DNA of 64,000 nt, from contig NZ_JAFFZS010000002.1 of assembly GCF_016921115.1 (NCBI RefSeq), forward strand, positions 124,001 through 188,000, written 5' to 3'. The notes beneath the pieces were generated by a model. The model was given only the letters and a program-made list of their open reading frames with translations, made no database searches and had not been told where the DNA came from. The stretch comes from Streptomyces actuosus. Lineage in GTDB: Bacteria > Actinomycetota > Actinomycetes > Streptomycetales > Streptomycetaceae. The position numbers were made by a program, and so were the translations under genes. Of the stretch, positions 34,630 through 43,027 are shown in pieces (positions within the stretch are counted from its first letter, which is position 1; every line of letters starts with the position of its first letter).

Positions 34630-34998
34630 ATGCCTCACTCCGGATTTGGGGACCACATTCACGGGGATGTGGTGCACGGCGACAAGGTAGGCCGTGACCA
34701 GTACAAGGCCGGCGACAACACCCACATCACGGTCACCGACCAAGAGAGCCTGTCCCGCGCGGAGATCGACGCCGCGATCGCCGAACTGCGGGCTTTCATA
34801 GACGAGTTGACGGCCCGAGGCTTGGTCGCCTCCGACGGCTCCGTATTGGATCCCGGCGCGGTCGTCGCAGCAGTGAACTCCCAACCGGGCCGCCTGCAGG
34901 CTCTCGGCCGGGCGGTCTCCAGCGGGGCCCGTGACGCCGTCCTCTCCGCTGTCCAGGGAGGCATGGCCGCGCTGGTCGCCGCCTTGGTCCGGATGTGA
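34630..34998 (+). CDS. small protein with GDVVxGDKxGRDQYK motif
   Basis: A 122-residue soluble protein. Near the N-terminus HIHGDVVHGDKVGRDQYKAG repeats almost exactly the C-terminal motif of the preceding gene. A helical segment (SRAEIDAAIAELRAFIDELTARG) and a C-terminal Ala-rich amphipathic part (GARDAVLSAVQGGMAALVAALVRM) follow. The ATG at 34630 has a GGCGGGG ribosome site. I do not know a characterised family. The Gly/Asp repeats GDxVxGDK resemble short beta-solenoid-like tags seen next to STAND/effector proteins, which is a loose analogy only. It lies 22 bp after the preceding gene, probably co-transcribed. Confidence 0.65.
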   Translation: MPHSGFGDHIHGDVVHGDKVGRDQYKAGDNTHITVTDQESLSRAEIDAAIAELRAFIDELTARGLVASDGSVLDPGAVVAAVNSQPGRLQALGRAVSSGARDAVLSAVQGGMAALVAALVRM

Positions 34999-35328
34999 TC
35001 CAGGTATCCGTCCGGCTTGTCCGGTGGCCACGTCTCACACATGCCTACACCCAGCCCAGCGGCGGCCTGCTCGCCACCGACGCCGACCCGGAAATGGACC
35101 GTGGCACCTTGCGCCTCTCACTCGGCCGGACGTCTACAAAGACGAACGTCGAGACCCGTGCAGAATCCCCTCGGTCCGGTGGCGGAGCGGGCCCGCAACG
35201 CCGGACCGATCTGAAGTACGACACCCGAACCACTGTCATTCATTCGTTGCCAATTCCTGCCTGAACTGAGGCCGCTGAGGATGCTGGACGCATGGAGGCC
35301 CTCGTCACGGGGGATATCAGGGGAGCAG
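34999..35328. other. intergenic; possible short overlapping frame
   Basis: A frame beginning GTGA across the stop of the preceding gene (34995-35264, 89 residues) is open but resembles nothing and has unusual composition. I see no clear promoter. Treat as non-coding for now. Confidence 0.35.
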
Positions 35329-36603
35329 ATGGCGCGTACCACGCGACAATTACGCACGCCAGGCGTGTGGGGATTCCGCACGTTCAAACTGAGGACCGTG
35401 GGGGCATTCCTCGCCTTCGCTGTCGTACTCGGTTCTATGACGGGCCTGGCGTGCGTGGCCCGTACGGTCGCCGCGGAGGCGGTCGGGTACGTCGCCGAGA
35501 ACGCCTTCTTCACCGGTGCGCTCGGTGACGGCGTGAACCTCGGGGGCAACCTCACCCAGCAGGGCGGCTCACGCAAGGGCAACGAGCGGGGACTGTACGG
35601 CGGCAGCACCCAGATCGACGTATGCGATCCGGACCTGCTGCTCGACTTCCTGCTGCAGGTGGGCAACGGCAAGAAGAAAGCCGCCTGGGCCAAGGCCCTC
35701 GGTATCGGCGCCAAGAACGGGAACGTGAAGAAGTTCGTCAAGTCCCTCACTGAGGTCGTCCTCGCCAACGACACCCTCGTCGCCAACCACGGCTACAAGA
35801 AAGGTGAGGCCAACCGCTACGACGCAGTCCTCGAAGCGGGCACGGCGGTACTCGTCGACGTGTTCGGAGTGCCACGTGTGAAGTGCAACTGCGGCAACCC
35901 GCTGGCAGTGAGCGAACACAAGCCCGGTGACGTAAAGGTCGAGTTCAAGGGCAAGGACAAGGGAAACAAGGAATGGAAGGTCAAGAAGGATCAGGTCGTG
36001 CGCGTCGAGGAGGCCGAACAGCCGCAGGAGTCCCTCACCGTCGTGGACGTGGAGGACCCCGACAAGCAGGTCGAGATCGCCTTGCCCGAGGAGCCCGAGC
36101 TGACCGGGGGCACCGGCGGGGACGGGGAGACCGGTGAGTCGCCGAGCCCGGAACTGGTCGAGATCCCCCGGACCAGGGGCTTGTCGGTAGCGGACGCGAC
36201 CCAGCAGTTGGAGGCCCTGGGCTTCGTCGTCGAGACGCGGACGGTGGACGACCCCGATGTGGCACCGGGGCTTGCCGCCGGCACCGAACCGGAGGGGGGC
36301 GGAACGGCGGCCCCTGACTCCGCGGTGACCTTGCTGGTCGCTGCGGAGCCGACGAAACCGGAAACGGTGACCGTGCCCAACGTGGTGGGCTTGCCCCAGC
36401 CGGAGGCCGAGGCGGAGATCAACGCCGCCGGGCTGGTCCCCGCCGTCAACACCACGCCCGCCTCCGCTGACCAGGTCGGCCTGGTCGTCCAGCAGGAGCC
36501 GGCGGGTGGCGAGGCCGAGGCAAGCTCCACTGTGACCCTGGTCGTGGGCGTGGAATCGCCGAGCGAGGAACTCGTCGGTGGCACGGACACGGGCACTGGA
36601 TGA
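35329..36603 (+). CDS. DUF6777-PASTA membrane-anchored protein
   Basis: A 424-residue protein. The N-terminal membrane helix (VGAFLAFAVVLGSMTGLACV, about residues 25-45) is followed by an external DUF6777-type domain (residues about 50-190: GLYGGSTQIDVCDPDLLLDFL ... VANHGYKKGEANRYDAVLEAGTAVLVD..GVPRVKCNCGNPL). A Lys/Glu-rich linker leads to two PASTA domains (about 280-345 and 350-415: VEIPRTRGLSVADATQQLEALGF; VTVPNVVGLPQPEAEAEINAAGL). PASTA modules bind peptidoglycan fragments, so the protein is probably anchored in the membrane and touches the wall. No kinase domain is present. The ATG at 35329 is chosen for its GGGGAG ribosome site; an upstream ATG at 35281 is less likely. Confidence 0.82.
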   Translation: MARTTRQLRTPGVWGFRTFKLRTVGAFLAFAVVLGSMTGLACVARTVAAEAVGYVAENAFFTGALGDGVNLGGNLTQQGGSRKGNERGLYGGSTQIDVCDPDLLLDFLLQVGNGKKKAAWAKALGIGAKNGNVKKFVKSLTEVVLANDTLVANHGYKKGEANRYDAVLEAGTAVLVDVFGVPRVKCNCGNPLAVSEHKPGDVKVEFKGKDKGNKEWKVKKDQVVRVEEAEQPQESLTVVDVEDPDKQVEIALPEEPELTGGTGGDGETGESPSPELVEIPRTRGLSVADATQQLEALGFVVETRTVDDPDVAPGLAAGTEPEGGGTAAPDSAVTLLVAAEPTKPETVTVPNVVGLPQPEAEAEINAAGLVPAVNTTPASADQVGLVVQQEPAGGEAEASSTVTLVVGVESPSEELVGGTDTGTG

Positions 36604-36679
36604 GGGAGGCTGACGGCGGGGGCGCGGGTTGCCAAGTCCGCAGACAGCGCGCCCCAGCCGTCGATCTGGGGCACTCATT

Positions 36680-36777
36680 GAGTGGCGTGCGTCGTGAATG
36701 CGCAGGTCATGGGTCTGGTGTGTGGAGATTCGGCTACTCGCGCCGGTCGGCGGCCGATGACCATGGCGTAGATCATC
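36680..36777. repeat. right arm of the 100/98-bp inverted repeat
   Basis: From GAGTGGCGTGCGTCGTGAAT to GTAGATCATC it is the reverse complement of 33548-33647 with a few mismatches and two bases fewer. Confidence 0.85.
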
Positions 36778-36887
36778 GGGCAGGTCCGGTTCCGGTGCGG
36801 CGCCGGGTTCGGCTGCGCCCGTGGCCGACCCCCGCCTACGATCCGTCAACAGGTCGGCACGCCACGAGAGCGCGGGAGGCTGCAGAG

Positions 36888-37058
36888 ACGCAGGAGCGGC
36901 AGTGGATCTCCGCTCGCCCGAGCGAACTGGACGCCCTTGGCGAGCAGTTGACCGAGCAGCTTCAGGAGGTCCAGGTCGAGCGGGACGAACCGGCGATCGC
37001 AGAGCGGGTGCTGAACCGACTGCACGTTGCCTCCCAACTCGCCCGAGAACGTGAATGA
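36888..37058 (+). pseudogene. remnant of a small coiled-coil protein
   Basis: About 55 residues ending in ...RPSELDALGEQLTEQLQEVQVERDEPAIAERVLNRLHVASQLARERE look like the helical start of a family of short coiled-coil proteins often found near mobile elements. No start codon or ribosome site is visible in frame and the upstream sequence is the inverted repeat. Probably a fragment. Confidence 0.35.
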
Positions 37059-37080
37059 GTGGGGGGAACTGTTGCTGGGG

Positions 37081-37557
37081 GAAAGCCGCCCGGAGGTGGG
37101 TGGCGGGTGGACGGACGACGGGACGTCGTACGAGAAGCGCGGGCTCAAGCGGCGCAAGGGCGGTGCGACGCGTTCCGTGCCCATCCCGCCCGTCCTGGTG
37201 CACCTGCTCCGGGAGCACATCGAGCGCTACGGCACAGCCGATGACGGTCGGCTGTGCCGTGCTGCCCGGGGCGGACGAGTCCCGTAGCCCGAGTACTGCG
37301 ACATCTGGGAGGGGGCGCGGAAAGCGGTGCTGTCCCCGCGCGAGGTGGAGTCCGGCCTGGCGGCCGTGCCGTACTCCCTGCGTCATGCGGGCGTGTCCCT
37401 CTGGATCAAGTCCGGGGTCGACCCGGCAGAGGCCGCCGCTCGCGCCGGCCACAGCATCGCTGTTCTCCACCGCTTCTACGCGAAGATCCTCAAGGGCGGT
37501 CAGAAGCACTCCAACGACCTGATCTCTCGTGCTCTCGACGAGGGGAGCGAGCCCTGA
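37081..37557 (+). pseudogene. tyrosine integrase remnant with internal stop
   Basis: One frame reads GGGWTDDGTSYEKRGLKRRKGGATRSVPIPPVLVHLLREHI, then a TAG at 37285-37287. It then continues in the same frame: PEYCDIWEGARKAVL... PYSLRHAGVSLWIKSGVDPAEAAARAGHSIAVLHRFYAKIL. This is the C-terminal half of an actinomycete integrase with HxxR, His and Tyr motifs present. The N-terminal half is missing and the stop would remove the active site. It lies 136 bp from tRNA-Ser(UGA), as expected for an element once integrated there. Confidence 0.8.
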
Positions 37558-37632
37558 TCCTGGCCCACAGATGGCCCATACGCACTGGTCAAAGGTGGGA
37601 GACGGGCGAGAAAGAGTGAGACAGGTTGCATG

Positions 37633-37669
37633 CAGAAGGGGTGCCCCATGAGCGGGGGCACCCCTTCTG
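37633..37669 (-). terminator. tRNA-Ser(UGA) terminator hairpin
   Basis: A perfect 15-bp stem (37633-37647 CAGAAGGGGTGCCCC with 37655-37669) with a seven-base loop, 23 bp past the tRNA 3' end on the minus strand. Confidence 0.85.
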
Positions 37670-37692
37670 ACCTGCGGTGTCTATGACCTGTG

Positions 37693-37779
37693 CGGAGGCG
37701 GTGGGATTTGAACCCACGGTGACATCGCTGCCACGACGGTTTTCAAGACCGTTCCCTTCGGCCGCTCGGGCACGCCTCC
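37693..37779 (-). tRNA. tRNA-Ser (anticodon UGA)
   Basis: 87 nt type II tRNA. The acceptor is GGAGGCG with CGCCTCC and discriminator G. The anticodon loop CTTGAAA gives UGA for UCN codons. The variable arm is long and the T-arm is GTGGG-TTCAAAT-CCCAC. Confidence 0.95.
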
Positions 37780-37936
37780 CCGCGCCGCCCACCAGGGGCG
37801 GAGCGGCTACAGCCTACCGGCCCCGCAGCGTGGACGGGTGCCGTGTCCGGGCGGCGTCCGGGGTGGGAGCGGGCCCAGTGGCCGCGGGGCGTGGGGCCCT
37901 GCCGTGCCGGGCTCGGGCCCCCGCCGCCCCACCGGG

Positions 37937-38098
37937 TCAGCTGACGCGGTGGGCGACGCCCAGGTCTCGGTGCAGGCGCTCAGGGGCGGGTCAGCTGTCA
38001 CCCATGCGGGCGCCCACGTCGCGATGCAGGCACCCAGGGGCGGGTCAGCTGTCGCCGCTGCGGGCGCCCAGGGTCAGCTGGACGGTGTGGCTCTTGCC
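37937..38098. repeat. 54-bp tandem repeat at the htrA 3' end
   Basis: TCAGCTG-anchored units begin at 37937, 37991 and 38045, exactly 54 bp apart, with common GGGCGCCCA and CAGGGGCGGG blocks. The third unit is the stop codon and C-terminal codons of the protease gene; the other two are degenerate copies downstream of it. Confidence 0.75.
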
Positions 38099-39574
38099 AC
38101 CGCGTTCGTAGGTGAGGGTGACCTTGTCGCCGGGCTGGTGGGTCCAGATCTCGCCGATCAGGGTGGGGCCGGAGTCGATCACGTGGTCGTCGAGCTGGGT
38201 GATGACGTCCCCGGGCTTGAGGCCGGCCTGGGCGGCGGGGCCGCCGGGCTCGACGGCTGCCGAGCCGCCGGCGCCCTGGTCGGTGATCTTCGCGCCGTCG
38301 GAGGTGTCCTCCAGGGAGACCGAGGCGCCGATCTTGGCGTAGACGGGCTTGCCCGTTTTGATCAGCTGCTGGGCGACGTACTTGGCCTGGTTGATCGGGA
38401 TGGCGAAGCCGAGGCCGATCGAGCCGGACTGGCCGGTGCCGCCCAGGCCTCCGCTGCTGGTGGACTGGATGGCGGAGTTGATGCCGATGACGTTGCCCCG
38501 GGCGTCGAGGAGGGGACCTCCGGAGTTGCCCGGGTTGATCGACGCGTCCGTCTGCAGCGCGCTCATGTAGGAGGCCTGGCTGCCGCGGCCGTCACTGGAG
38601 GCGACGGGGCGGTTCTTGGCGGAGATGATGCCCGTCGTCACCGTGTTGGACAGGCCGAAGGGGGCGCCGATCGCGATCGTGGTGTCGCCGACCGCCACCT
38701 CGTCGGAGTTGCCGAGGGGGAGCGGCTTGAGGTCCGACGGCGCGTTCTTGAGCTTGATGACCGCGACGTCGTAGCCCTGGGCGTGGCCGACCACCTCGGC
38801 GTCGTACTTCTTGCCGTTGGGAAAGGTCGCCGTCAGGGTGCCGCCGTCGACGGCGTCCGCGACCACGTGGTTGTTGGTGACGATGTGGCCCTGGGTGTCG
38901 AACACGAAGCCGGTGCCGGTGCCGCCCTCGCCGTTGGTGGACTCGGCCTGGATGGTGACCGTGCTCGGCAGGGCCTTCGCGGCGACGGAGGCGACCGTGC
39001 CGGGGTCGCGCTTGACGTCGCCGCCGCTGGTGGAGGCGGACACGGTCGTCGAGCCGCTGCCGTCGTTGCCCTTGGCCAGCTGGTAGCCGATGCCGCCGCC
39101 CACTCCGCCGGCGACCAGCGCGGCCACCAGGACGGCCGCGACGAGTCCGCCCCGGCCGGGCTTCTTCGGTGCGGGCTGCTGCTGGTACGTCGCGCCCCAG
39201 CCCGCGCCGGAGCCGGCGCCGCCGTCGGCGTACCCGGGGTGGGTGGGGGGCGGCGGGGGCGGCCATCCGGCGTGCGGGGCGGAGGCTGACGCGGGAGCCG
39301 CACCCGGAGCCGAGGGATCCTCGGCGGGGTACTGCGCGTCGGCGCCGCCCTGGGCCGGCGCGTACGGCGCGGCCGGGTGGGCGGGCTGGGACGGCTGCTC
39401 CTGGTGACTCGCGGGGACGGCCGGCGACTGGGCGGTCGCGGCACCGCTCTCCGGTGCGGGCTGCGGGGCGTGCTCAGGGGCGGCGGGCTGCGAGGGAGTT
39501 GCGGGAGATGCCACCGGCACAGGGGGTGCAGACGGGGCCGGGGGTACCTCGGTGCCCTCGTTCTCGGTGCTCAC
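38045..39574 (-). CDS. HtrA/DegP-like membrane-anchored serine protease
   Basis: A 509-residue protein. An acidic, Pro/Ala/Gln-rich cytosolic N-terminus of about 140 residues is followed by one membrane helix (GLVAAVLVAALVAGGVGGGIGY). The trypsin-like protease domain has His236 (TNNHVVAD), Asp269 (YDVAVIKL) and Ser351 (GNSGGPLL), and a C-terminal PDZ domain covers about 405-505 (GLKPGDVITQLDDHVI). It should act outside the membrane in quality control of exported proteins. The GTG at 39574 has a good ribosome site (GAGGAGAA). It is divergent from the phosphodiesterase gene. Confidence 0.93.
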   Translation of the reverse strand: MSTENEGTEVPPAPSAPPVPVASPATPSQPAAPEHAPQPAPESGAATAQSPAVPASHQEQPSQPAHPAAPYAPAQGGADAQYPAEDPSAPGAAPASASAPHAGWPPPPPPTHPGYADGGAGSGAGWGATYQQQPAPKKPGRGGLVAAVLVAALVAGGVGGGIGYQLAKGNDGSGSTTVSASTSGGDVKRDPGTVASVAAKALPSTVTIQAESTNGEGGTGTGFVFDTQGHIVTNNHVVADAVDGGTLTATFPNGKKYDAEVVGHAQGYDVAVIKLKNAPSDLKPLPLGNSDEVAVGDTTIAIGAPFGLSNTVTTGIISAKNRPVASSDGRGSQASYMSALQTDASINPGNSGGPLLDARGNVIGINSAIQSTSSGGLGGTGQSGSIGLGFAIPINQAKYVAQQLIKTGKPVYAKIGASVSLEDTSDGAKITDQGAGGSAAVEPGGPAAQAGLKPGDVITQLDDHVIDSGPTLIGEIWTHQPGDKVTLTYERGGKSHTVQLTLGARSGDS

Positions 39575-39903
39575 AGCTCTTCTCCTCGATCCACGGCTGT
39601 CGTTGCTGTCGTTGCTGTCGTCGTCCGTCGCACTCGGCGACGGACGTTCGCGTTGCTGCCCGTCCCGGGGCACGGTCGCTGTGCGAGTGCTCGGGCATGC
39701 CGTCGCCGGATGCTCGCCGGCGGCATGTGTATGCCGTCAGCTTTTCCCACGGGCCGTCAGAGCACCATAAGCCGTGCCTGTGGGTCCGCGGCCACTCTTT
39801 ATAGAGGAAATTTCCGGCAAACTGGACACACTCGCGGAGTGTCGCCGCCGTGTACCGGCTCCTCGATCCGACACCTACCCCGTCACGGTGGCACCATGAC
39901 GCG
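39575..39903. other. divergent promoter region
   Basis: About 330 bp between htrA and the phosphodiesterase. It contains (GTCGTTGCT)n-like short repeats at about 39598-39625 and an AT-rich TTTATAGAGGAAATTTCC patch near 39797 that may hold a promoter. Nothing else seen. Confidence 0.4.
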
Positions 39904-40731
39904 GTGACCGACGCACGACAGCACCACATCCAGGTCGTCGCCCACCGCGGCGCCTCCGAGGACGCCCCCGAACACACCCTCGCCGCCTATCGGAAGGCGA
40001 TGGAGGACGGGGCGGACGCCCTGGAATGCGACGTGCGGCTGACCGCGGACGGCCACCTCGTGTGTGTGCACGACCGCCGCGTCAACCGTACGTCCAACGG
40101 CCGCGGAGCGGTCTCGGCGCTGGAGCTCGCCGACCTCGCCGCGCTCGACTTCGGCTCCTGGAAGACACGCGAGGCCTGGCGCGGCCGGGACGAGGAGCCC
40201 GACTGGGAGCACCCGCCCGAGGACCTGGAGGCGACGTCCGTCCTCACCCTGGAGCGGCTCCTGGAGCTCGTCGCCGACTCCGGGCGCCGCGTGGAGCTGG
40301 CCATCGAGACCAAGCACCCCACCCGCTGGGCGGGCCAGGTCGAGGAACGGCTGTTGCTCCTGCTGAAGCGGTTCGGGCTGGATTCCCCGGCCTCGGCCGC
40401 CGAGTCCCCGGTGCGGATCATGAGCTTCTCGGCGCGGTCCCTGCACCGCGTGCGGACCGCCTCGCCGACACTGCCGACGGTGTACCTGATGCAGTTCGTC
40501 TCGCCGCGGCTGCGCGACGGCCGGCTGCCGGTCGGCGTCCGGATCGCGGGCCCCTCGATCCGGATCGTGCGCAACCACCCGGCGTACGTGGAGCGCCTGA
40601 AGAAGGCCGGCCACCGGGTCCACGTATGGACCGTGAACGATGCCGAGGACGTGGACCTCTGCGCCGACCTGGGCGTCGACGCCATCATCACCAACCGCCC
40701 GCGCGCGGTGCTGCAGCGGCTGGGCCGCTGA
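39904..40731 (+). CDS. glycerophosphodiester phosphodiesterase
   Basis: A 275-residue cytosolic GDPD-family enzyme that splits glycerophosphodiesters into glycerol-3-phosphate and an alcohol. Signatures: VVAHRGASEDAPEHTLAAY (metal/acid-base His), ALECDVRLTADGHLVCVHD (metal-binding Glu/Asp and catalytic His), VELAIETKHP, and HVWTVNDAEDVDLCADLGVDAIITNRP at the end of the barrel. The GTG at 39904 is chosen to start just ahead of the first barrel strand; the ribosome site is weak and an upstream in-frame start at 39850 cannot be excluded. A GGGRDEEPDWEHPPEDLEA-like acidic insert follows the first motifs. Confidence 0.9.
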   Translation: MTDARQHHIQVVAHRGASEDAPEHTLAAYRKAMEDGADALECDVRLTADGHLVCVHDRRVNRTSNGRGAVSALELADLAALDFGSWKTREAWRGRDEEPDWEHPPEDLEATSVLTLERLLELVADSGRRVELAIETKHPTRWAGQVEERLLLLLKRFGLDSPASAAESPVRIMSFSARSLHRVRTASPTLPTVYLMQFVSPRLRDGRLPVGVRIAGPSIRIVRNHPAYVERLKKAGHRVHVWTVNDAEDVDLCADLGVDAIITNRPRAVLQRLGR

Positions 40732-41048
40732 GCGGCGCCGTCCGCGGACGACGCCCGCAGGCGGGGGCCGCCACGGGCCCGCACCGTGGACGGCCACCGC
40801 GTGACGGCGCCCCGGTGCGGCCCACCGGGAACGCCGCACGGTACACCGGCACGCCGGGACCGGGGCCCGGGGGCGGGAAGAGGCGGCTCTGGACCACTGA
40901 AGGCGACGGTCCGATCACGGGGAGTGCTCCGGCGCGTTCGGAAGGGGGGCGATCGGGGCGAGTGCGTCACCGGAAGAGGATTGGCCGGTTTCCGGTACAG
41001 GCCAATGGGGCATCCACACGGTGGCGTGGGGCGAAGGAGGTCTCGGGG
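40732..41048. other. intergenic, no supported gene
   Basis: About 315 bp of GC-rich sequence between the phosphodiesterase and the ATP-binding protein. No clear hairpin or gene noted. Confidence 0.4.
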
Positions 41049-41600
41049 GTGGCGTTGGTGGTGGCACAGGAGGTGCCCACGTCGTCGAGCATGGCCGTAC
41101 CCCATGGCCCTGCGGGCGTGGGCGAGGCACGGCATCGGATGCGCGAGCAGCTGCGCGGGAACGGCGTGGCGGAATCGGTCGTCGACGACGCGGTGCTGAT
41201 CCTTTCCGAGCTCTTGAGCAATGCGTGCAAACACGGCCGTCCGCTGGGCGACGCCTTCGCCGGGGACGGCGACGTGCGGGCCGCCTGGCGCGTGGACCCG
41301 ACCGGCAGGCTCGTCGTCGAGGTGACCGACGGCGGCGGTCCGACCCGTCCGGCCCCGGCCACCCCGTCGGTGACCGCGCACGGCGGACGCGGGCTCAGCA
41401 TCGTGACGGCGCTGGCCGACGACTGGGGCGTACGGGACGACGTCCACGGCGAGGTCACGGTGTGGGTCGTCGTCCACGAGGACGTGCACGACCCGGACGC
41501 CGGGCAGCGGCGCCACGACTTCGCCGCCCGGGTGGCGGCACCGTCCGTGGCGGCGATGCCGGACCTGGGCTTCGCCGACGCGTTCGACACCCTCGACTGA
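41049..41600 (+). CDS. RsbW-like ATP-binding protein (HATPase_c_2)
   Basis: A 183-residue GHKL ATPase of the serine-kinase/anti-sigma type. The N-box is ILSELLSNACKHGRP, the G1-type motif VTDGGGPTRP and the G2 motif GGRGLSIVTALADDWG. A ~35-residue tail follows the domain. The GTG at 41049 is selected because AAGGAGGT lies at the right distance. Such proteins phosphorylate STAS-domain anti-anti-sigma factors or act alone; no STAS partner lies nearby. Two similar components, a second ATPase at 49928 and a SpoIIE-type protein at 45187, occur within 9 kb. Confidence 0.88.
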   Translation: MALVVAQEVPTSSSMAVPHGPAGVGEARHRMREQLRGNGVAESVVDDAVLILSELLSNACKHGRPLGDAFAGDGDVRAAWRVDPTGRLVVEVTDGGGPTRPAPATPSVTAHGGRGLSIVTALADDWGVRDDVHGEVTVWVVVHEDVHDPDAGQRRHDFAARVAAPSVAAMPDLGFADAFDTLD

Positions 41601-41854
41601 GCCGGCCGACGGCGCGGGACGGCGAGCCCCTCGCCCGGGTTCGCGGCGGACGGCGTGCCCGGGCGCGCACCGGTGGACGGCCGCGCCCGCCGGCGAGGGC
41701 CGAGCGTCCGCCGTTCCCGGCGTCGCCCCGGCGGGCGCCGTGCGGGTCCGCGGCCGTCCACCGTCCGAGCGTCGTCCACAGGTTCCCGTCGGCCATGGCC
41801 TGAACGGCTAGGCTCGCGCCGTATCAGACGAGCCGTAACCGGGAGACACGCACG

Positions 41855-42820
41855 ATGGCCAAGAAGCGACCCCAGACGAAGGGCAAGCGCCCGCAGATCA
41901 CGGATGGAGAGATCCCGGTCGTCGGCGCCCGCGAGCCCTGCCCCTGCGGCAGCGGACGGCGCTACAAGGCCTGCCACGGACGGGCCGCCGCGCAGGCCGC
42001 GACCGAGCTGGTGCAGCGTCCCTTCGAGGGGCTGCCGGGCGAGTGCGACTGGGTGGCGCTGCGCGAGCTGGTCCCGGCCGCCACGGTCGAGCTGACCCTG
42101 AAGGACGGCCTGCCGGAGGGCGTTCCGTCCGTGACGCTGGCCACCGTGCTGCCGATGGCCTGGCCCGCGCTGCGACGCGACGACGGCTCGGTCCTGATCG
42201 GCCTGCAGAACGACACGGCGTCCGGCGACATCAGCCGCGACCTCGCCGACACCCTGCGGCGCGCCCTGGAGGCGGAACCGGGCAGCCCGGTGCAGGGCCG
42301 CCGCGCCCCGGCCGACGGGCCGCGGCTGCAGGACGTGCTCGCCGCCGACGCCGCGTTCGAGCCGGTCGTCCACAGTGGCTTCGAGTTCTGGGTGCCGGAC
42401 GCGGAGAACGCCACGCCGGACGTGGCCGCCTCCCTGGAACGGGCCAACGCCGCGGCCATCCCGACCGCGCGGCTGACCGGCGTCGACTCGGCGTACTGGT
42501 GCCGGACCCCGGAGAAGAACCACCTGCGCTGGGTCATGCCGCACCCGGAGGAGCAGCTTCTGGACGCCTTGGCGCGGCTGCACGCGGCGGGCACGTCGAG
42601 CCTCGGTGAGGGCACCCGCCTGGTGGGATCCTTCCGCGCCCACGGTCTGATCGTGCCGGTCTGGGACCTGCCCGTCTCGGTCGGCGCCGACGACATCGAG
42701 AAGCCGGCGGCCGAGTTCGCCGAGCGCCTCACCGGTGCCCTGGCCGTGGACGCGCCGCTGACCGCGGAGGAGCGCCGCGCCCGCGGCGGCCTCACCAACC
42801 GCCAGGTCACTCTCAGCTGA
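41855..42820 (+). CDS. DUF5926 family protein with SEC-C motif
   Basis: A 321-residue protein. A basic N-terminus (MAKKRPQTKGKRPQ) is followed by a SEC-C zinc-binding motif (REPCPCGSGRRYKACHG, residues about 27-43) and a long DUF5926 domain common to Streptomyces and relatives. SEC-C motifs bind zinc and often mediate contact with ribosomes or SecB-type partners; the role of the rest is unknown. The ATG at 41855 is preceded by CCGGGAGACACGCACG. It stands alone; 254 bp without features precede it. Confidence 0.88.
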   Translation: MAKKRPQTKGKRPQITDGEIPVVGAREPCPCGSGRRYKACHGRAAAQAATELVQRPFEGLPGECDWVALRELVPAATVELTLKDGLPEGVPSVTLATVLPMAWPALRRDDGSVLIGLQNDTASGDISRDLADTLRRALEAEPGSPVQGRRAPADGPRLQDVLAADAAFEPVVHSGFEFWVPDAENATPDVAASLERANAAAIPTARLTGVDSAYWCRTPEKNHLRWVMPHPEEQLLDALARLHAAGTSSLGEGTRLVGSFRAHGLIVPVWDLPVSVGADDIEKPAAEFAERLTGALAVDAPLTAEERRARGGLTNRQVTLS

Positions 42821-42901
42821 CGCGCCGGGAACGTCTCGTCCGGGCTGACCGGCCGGTCAGCCCGTTCCGGCGCCCCGGAAGGGGTGACACCTGTCACAAC
42901 T

Positions 42902-42922
42902 CCCCTCGGTTTCAGGGGAGTC
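42902..42922. terminator. small hairpin after the DUF5926 gene
   Basis: ACTCCCCT and AGGGGAGT (about 42899-42906 and 42914-42921) form an 8-bp stem. It is a plausible terminator for the DUF5926 transcript. Confidence 0.5.
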
Positions 42923-42993
42923 GGTGTCCGAAGAGGCCCTGTCCGGCCGTGCGGGACGGTGTCCGAATCGGCGAGGGCGACAGGAGATCGAAT

Positions 42994-43021
42994 TTGCCTG
43001 GGGCCGATCTCTTGTTACCGT
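42994..43021 (+). promoter_or_regulatory. housekeeping-type promoter of a short RNA
   Basis: TTGCCT (42994-42999), a 16-bp spacer and TACCGT (43016-43021) fit a principal-sigma promoter. It points at a strong terminator only about 10 bp further, with no reading frame between. Confidence 0.45.
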
Positions 43022-43027
43022 TCGAGT

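Noticed and set aside
34995..35264. 89-residue frame overlapping the stop of the GDVV-motif gene by GTGA
   Set aside because: The overlap is attractive but there is no recognisable feature and the composition is unusual for the region; left as non-coding.
35329..36603. PASTA protein considered as a PknB-type Ser/Thr kinase
   Set aside because: No kinase domain is present; the N-terminal part is a DUF6777-like external domain after a membrane helix.
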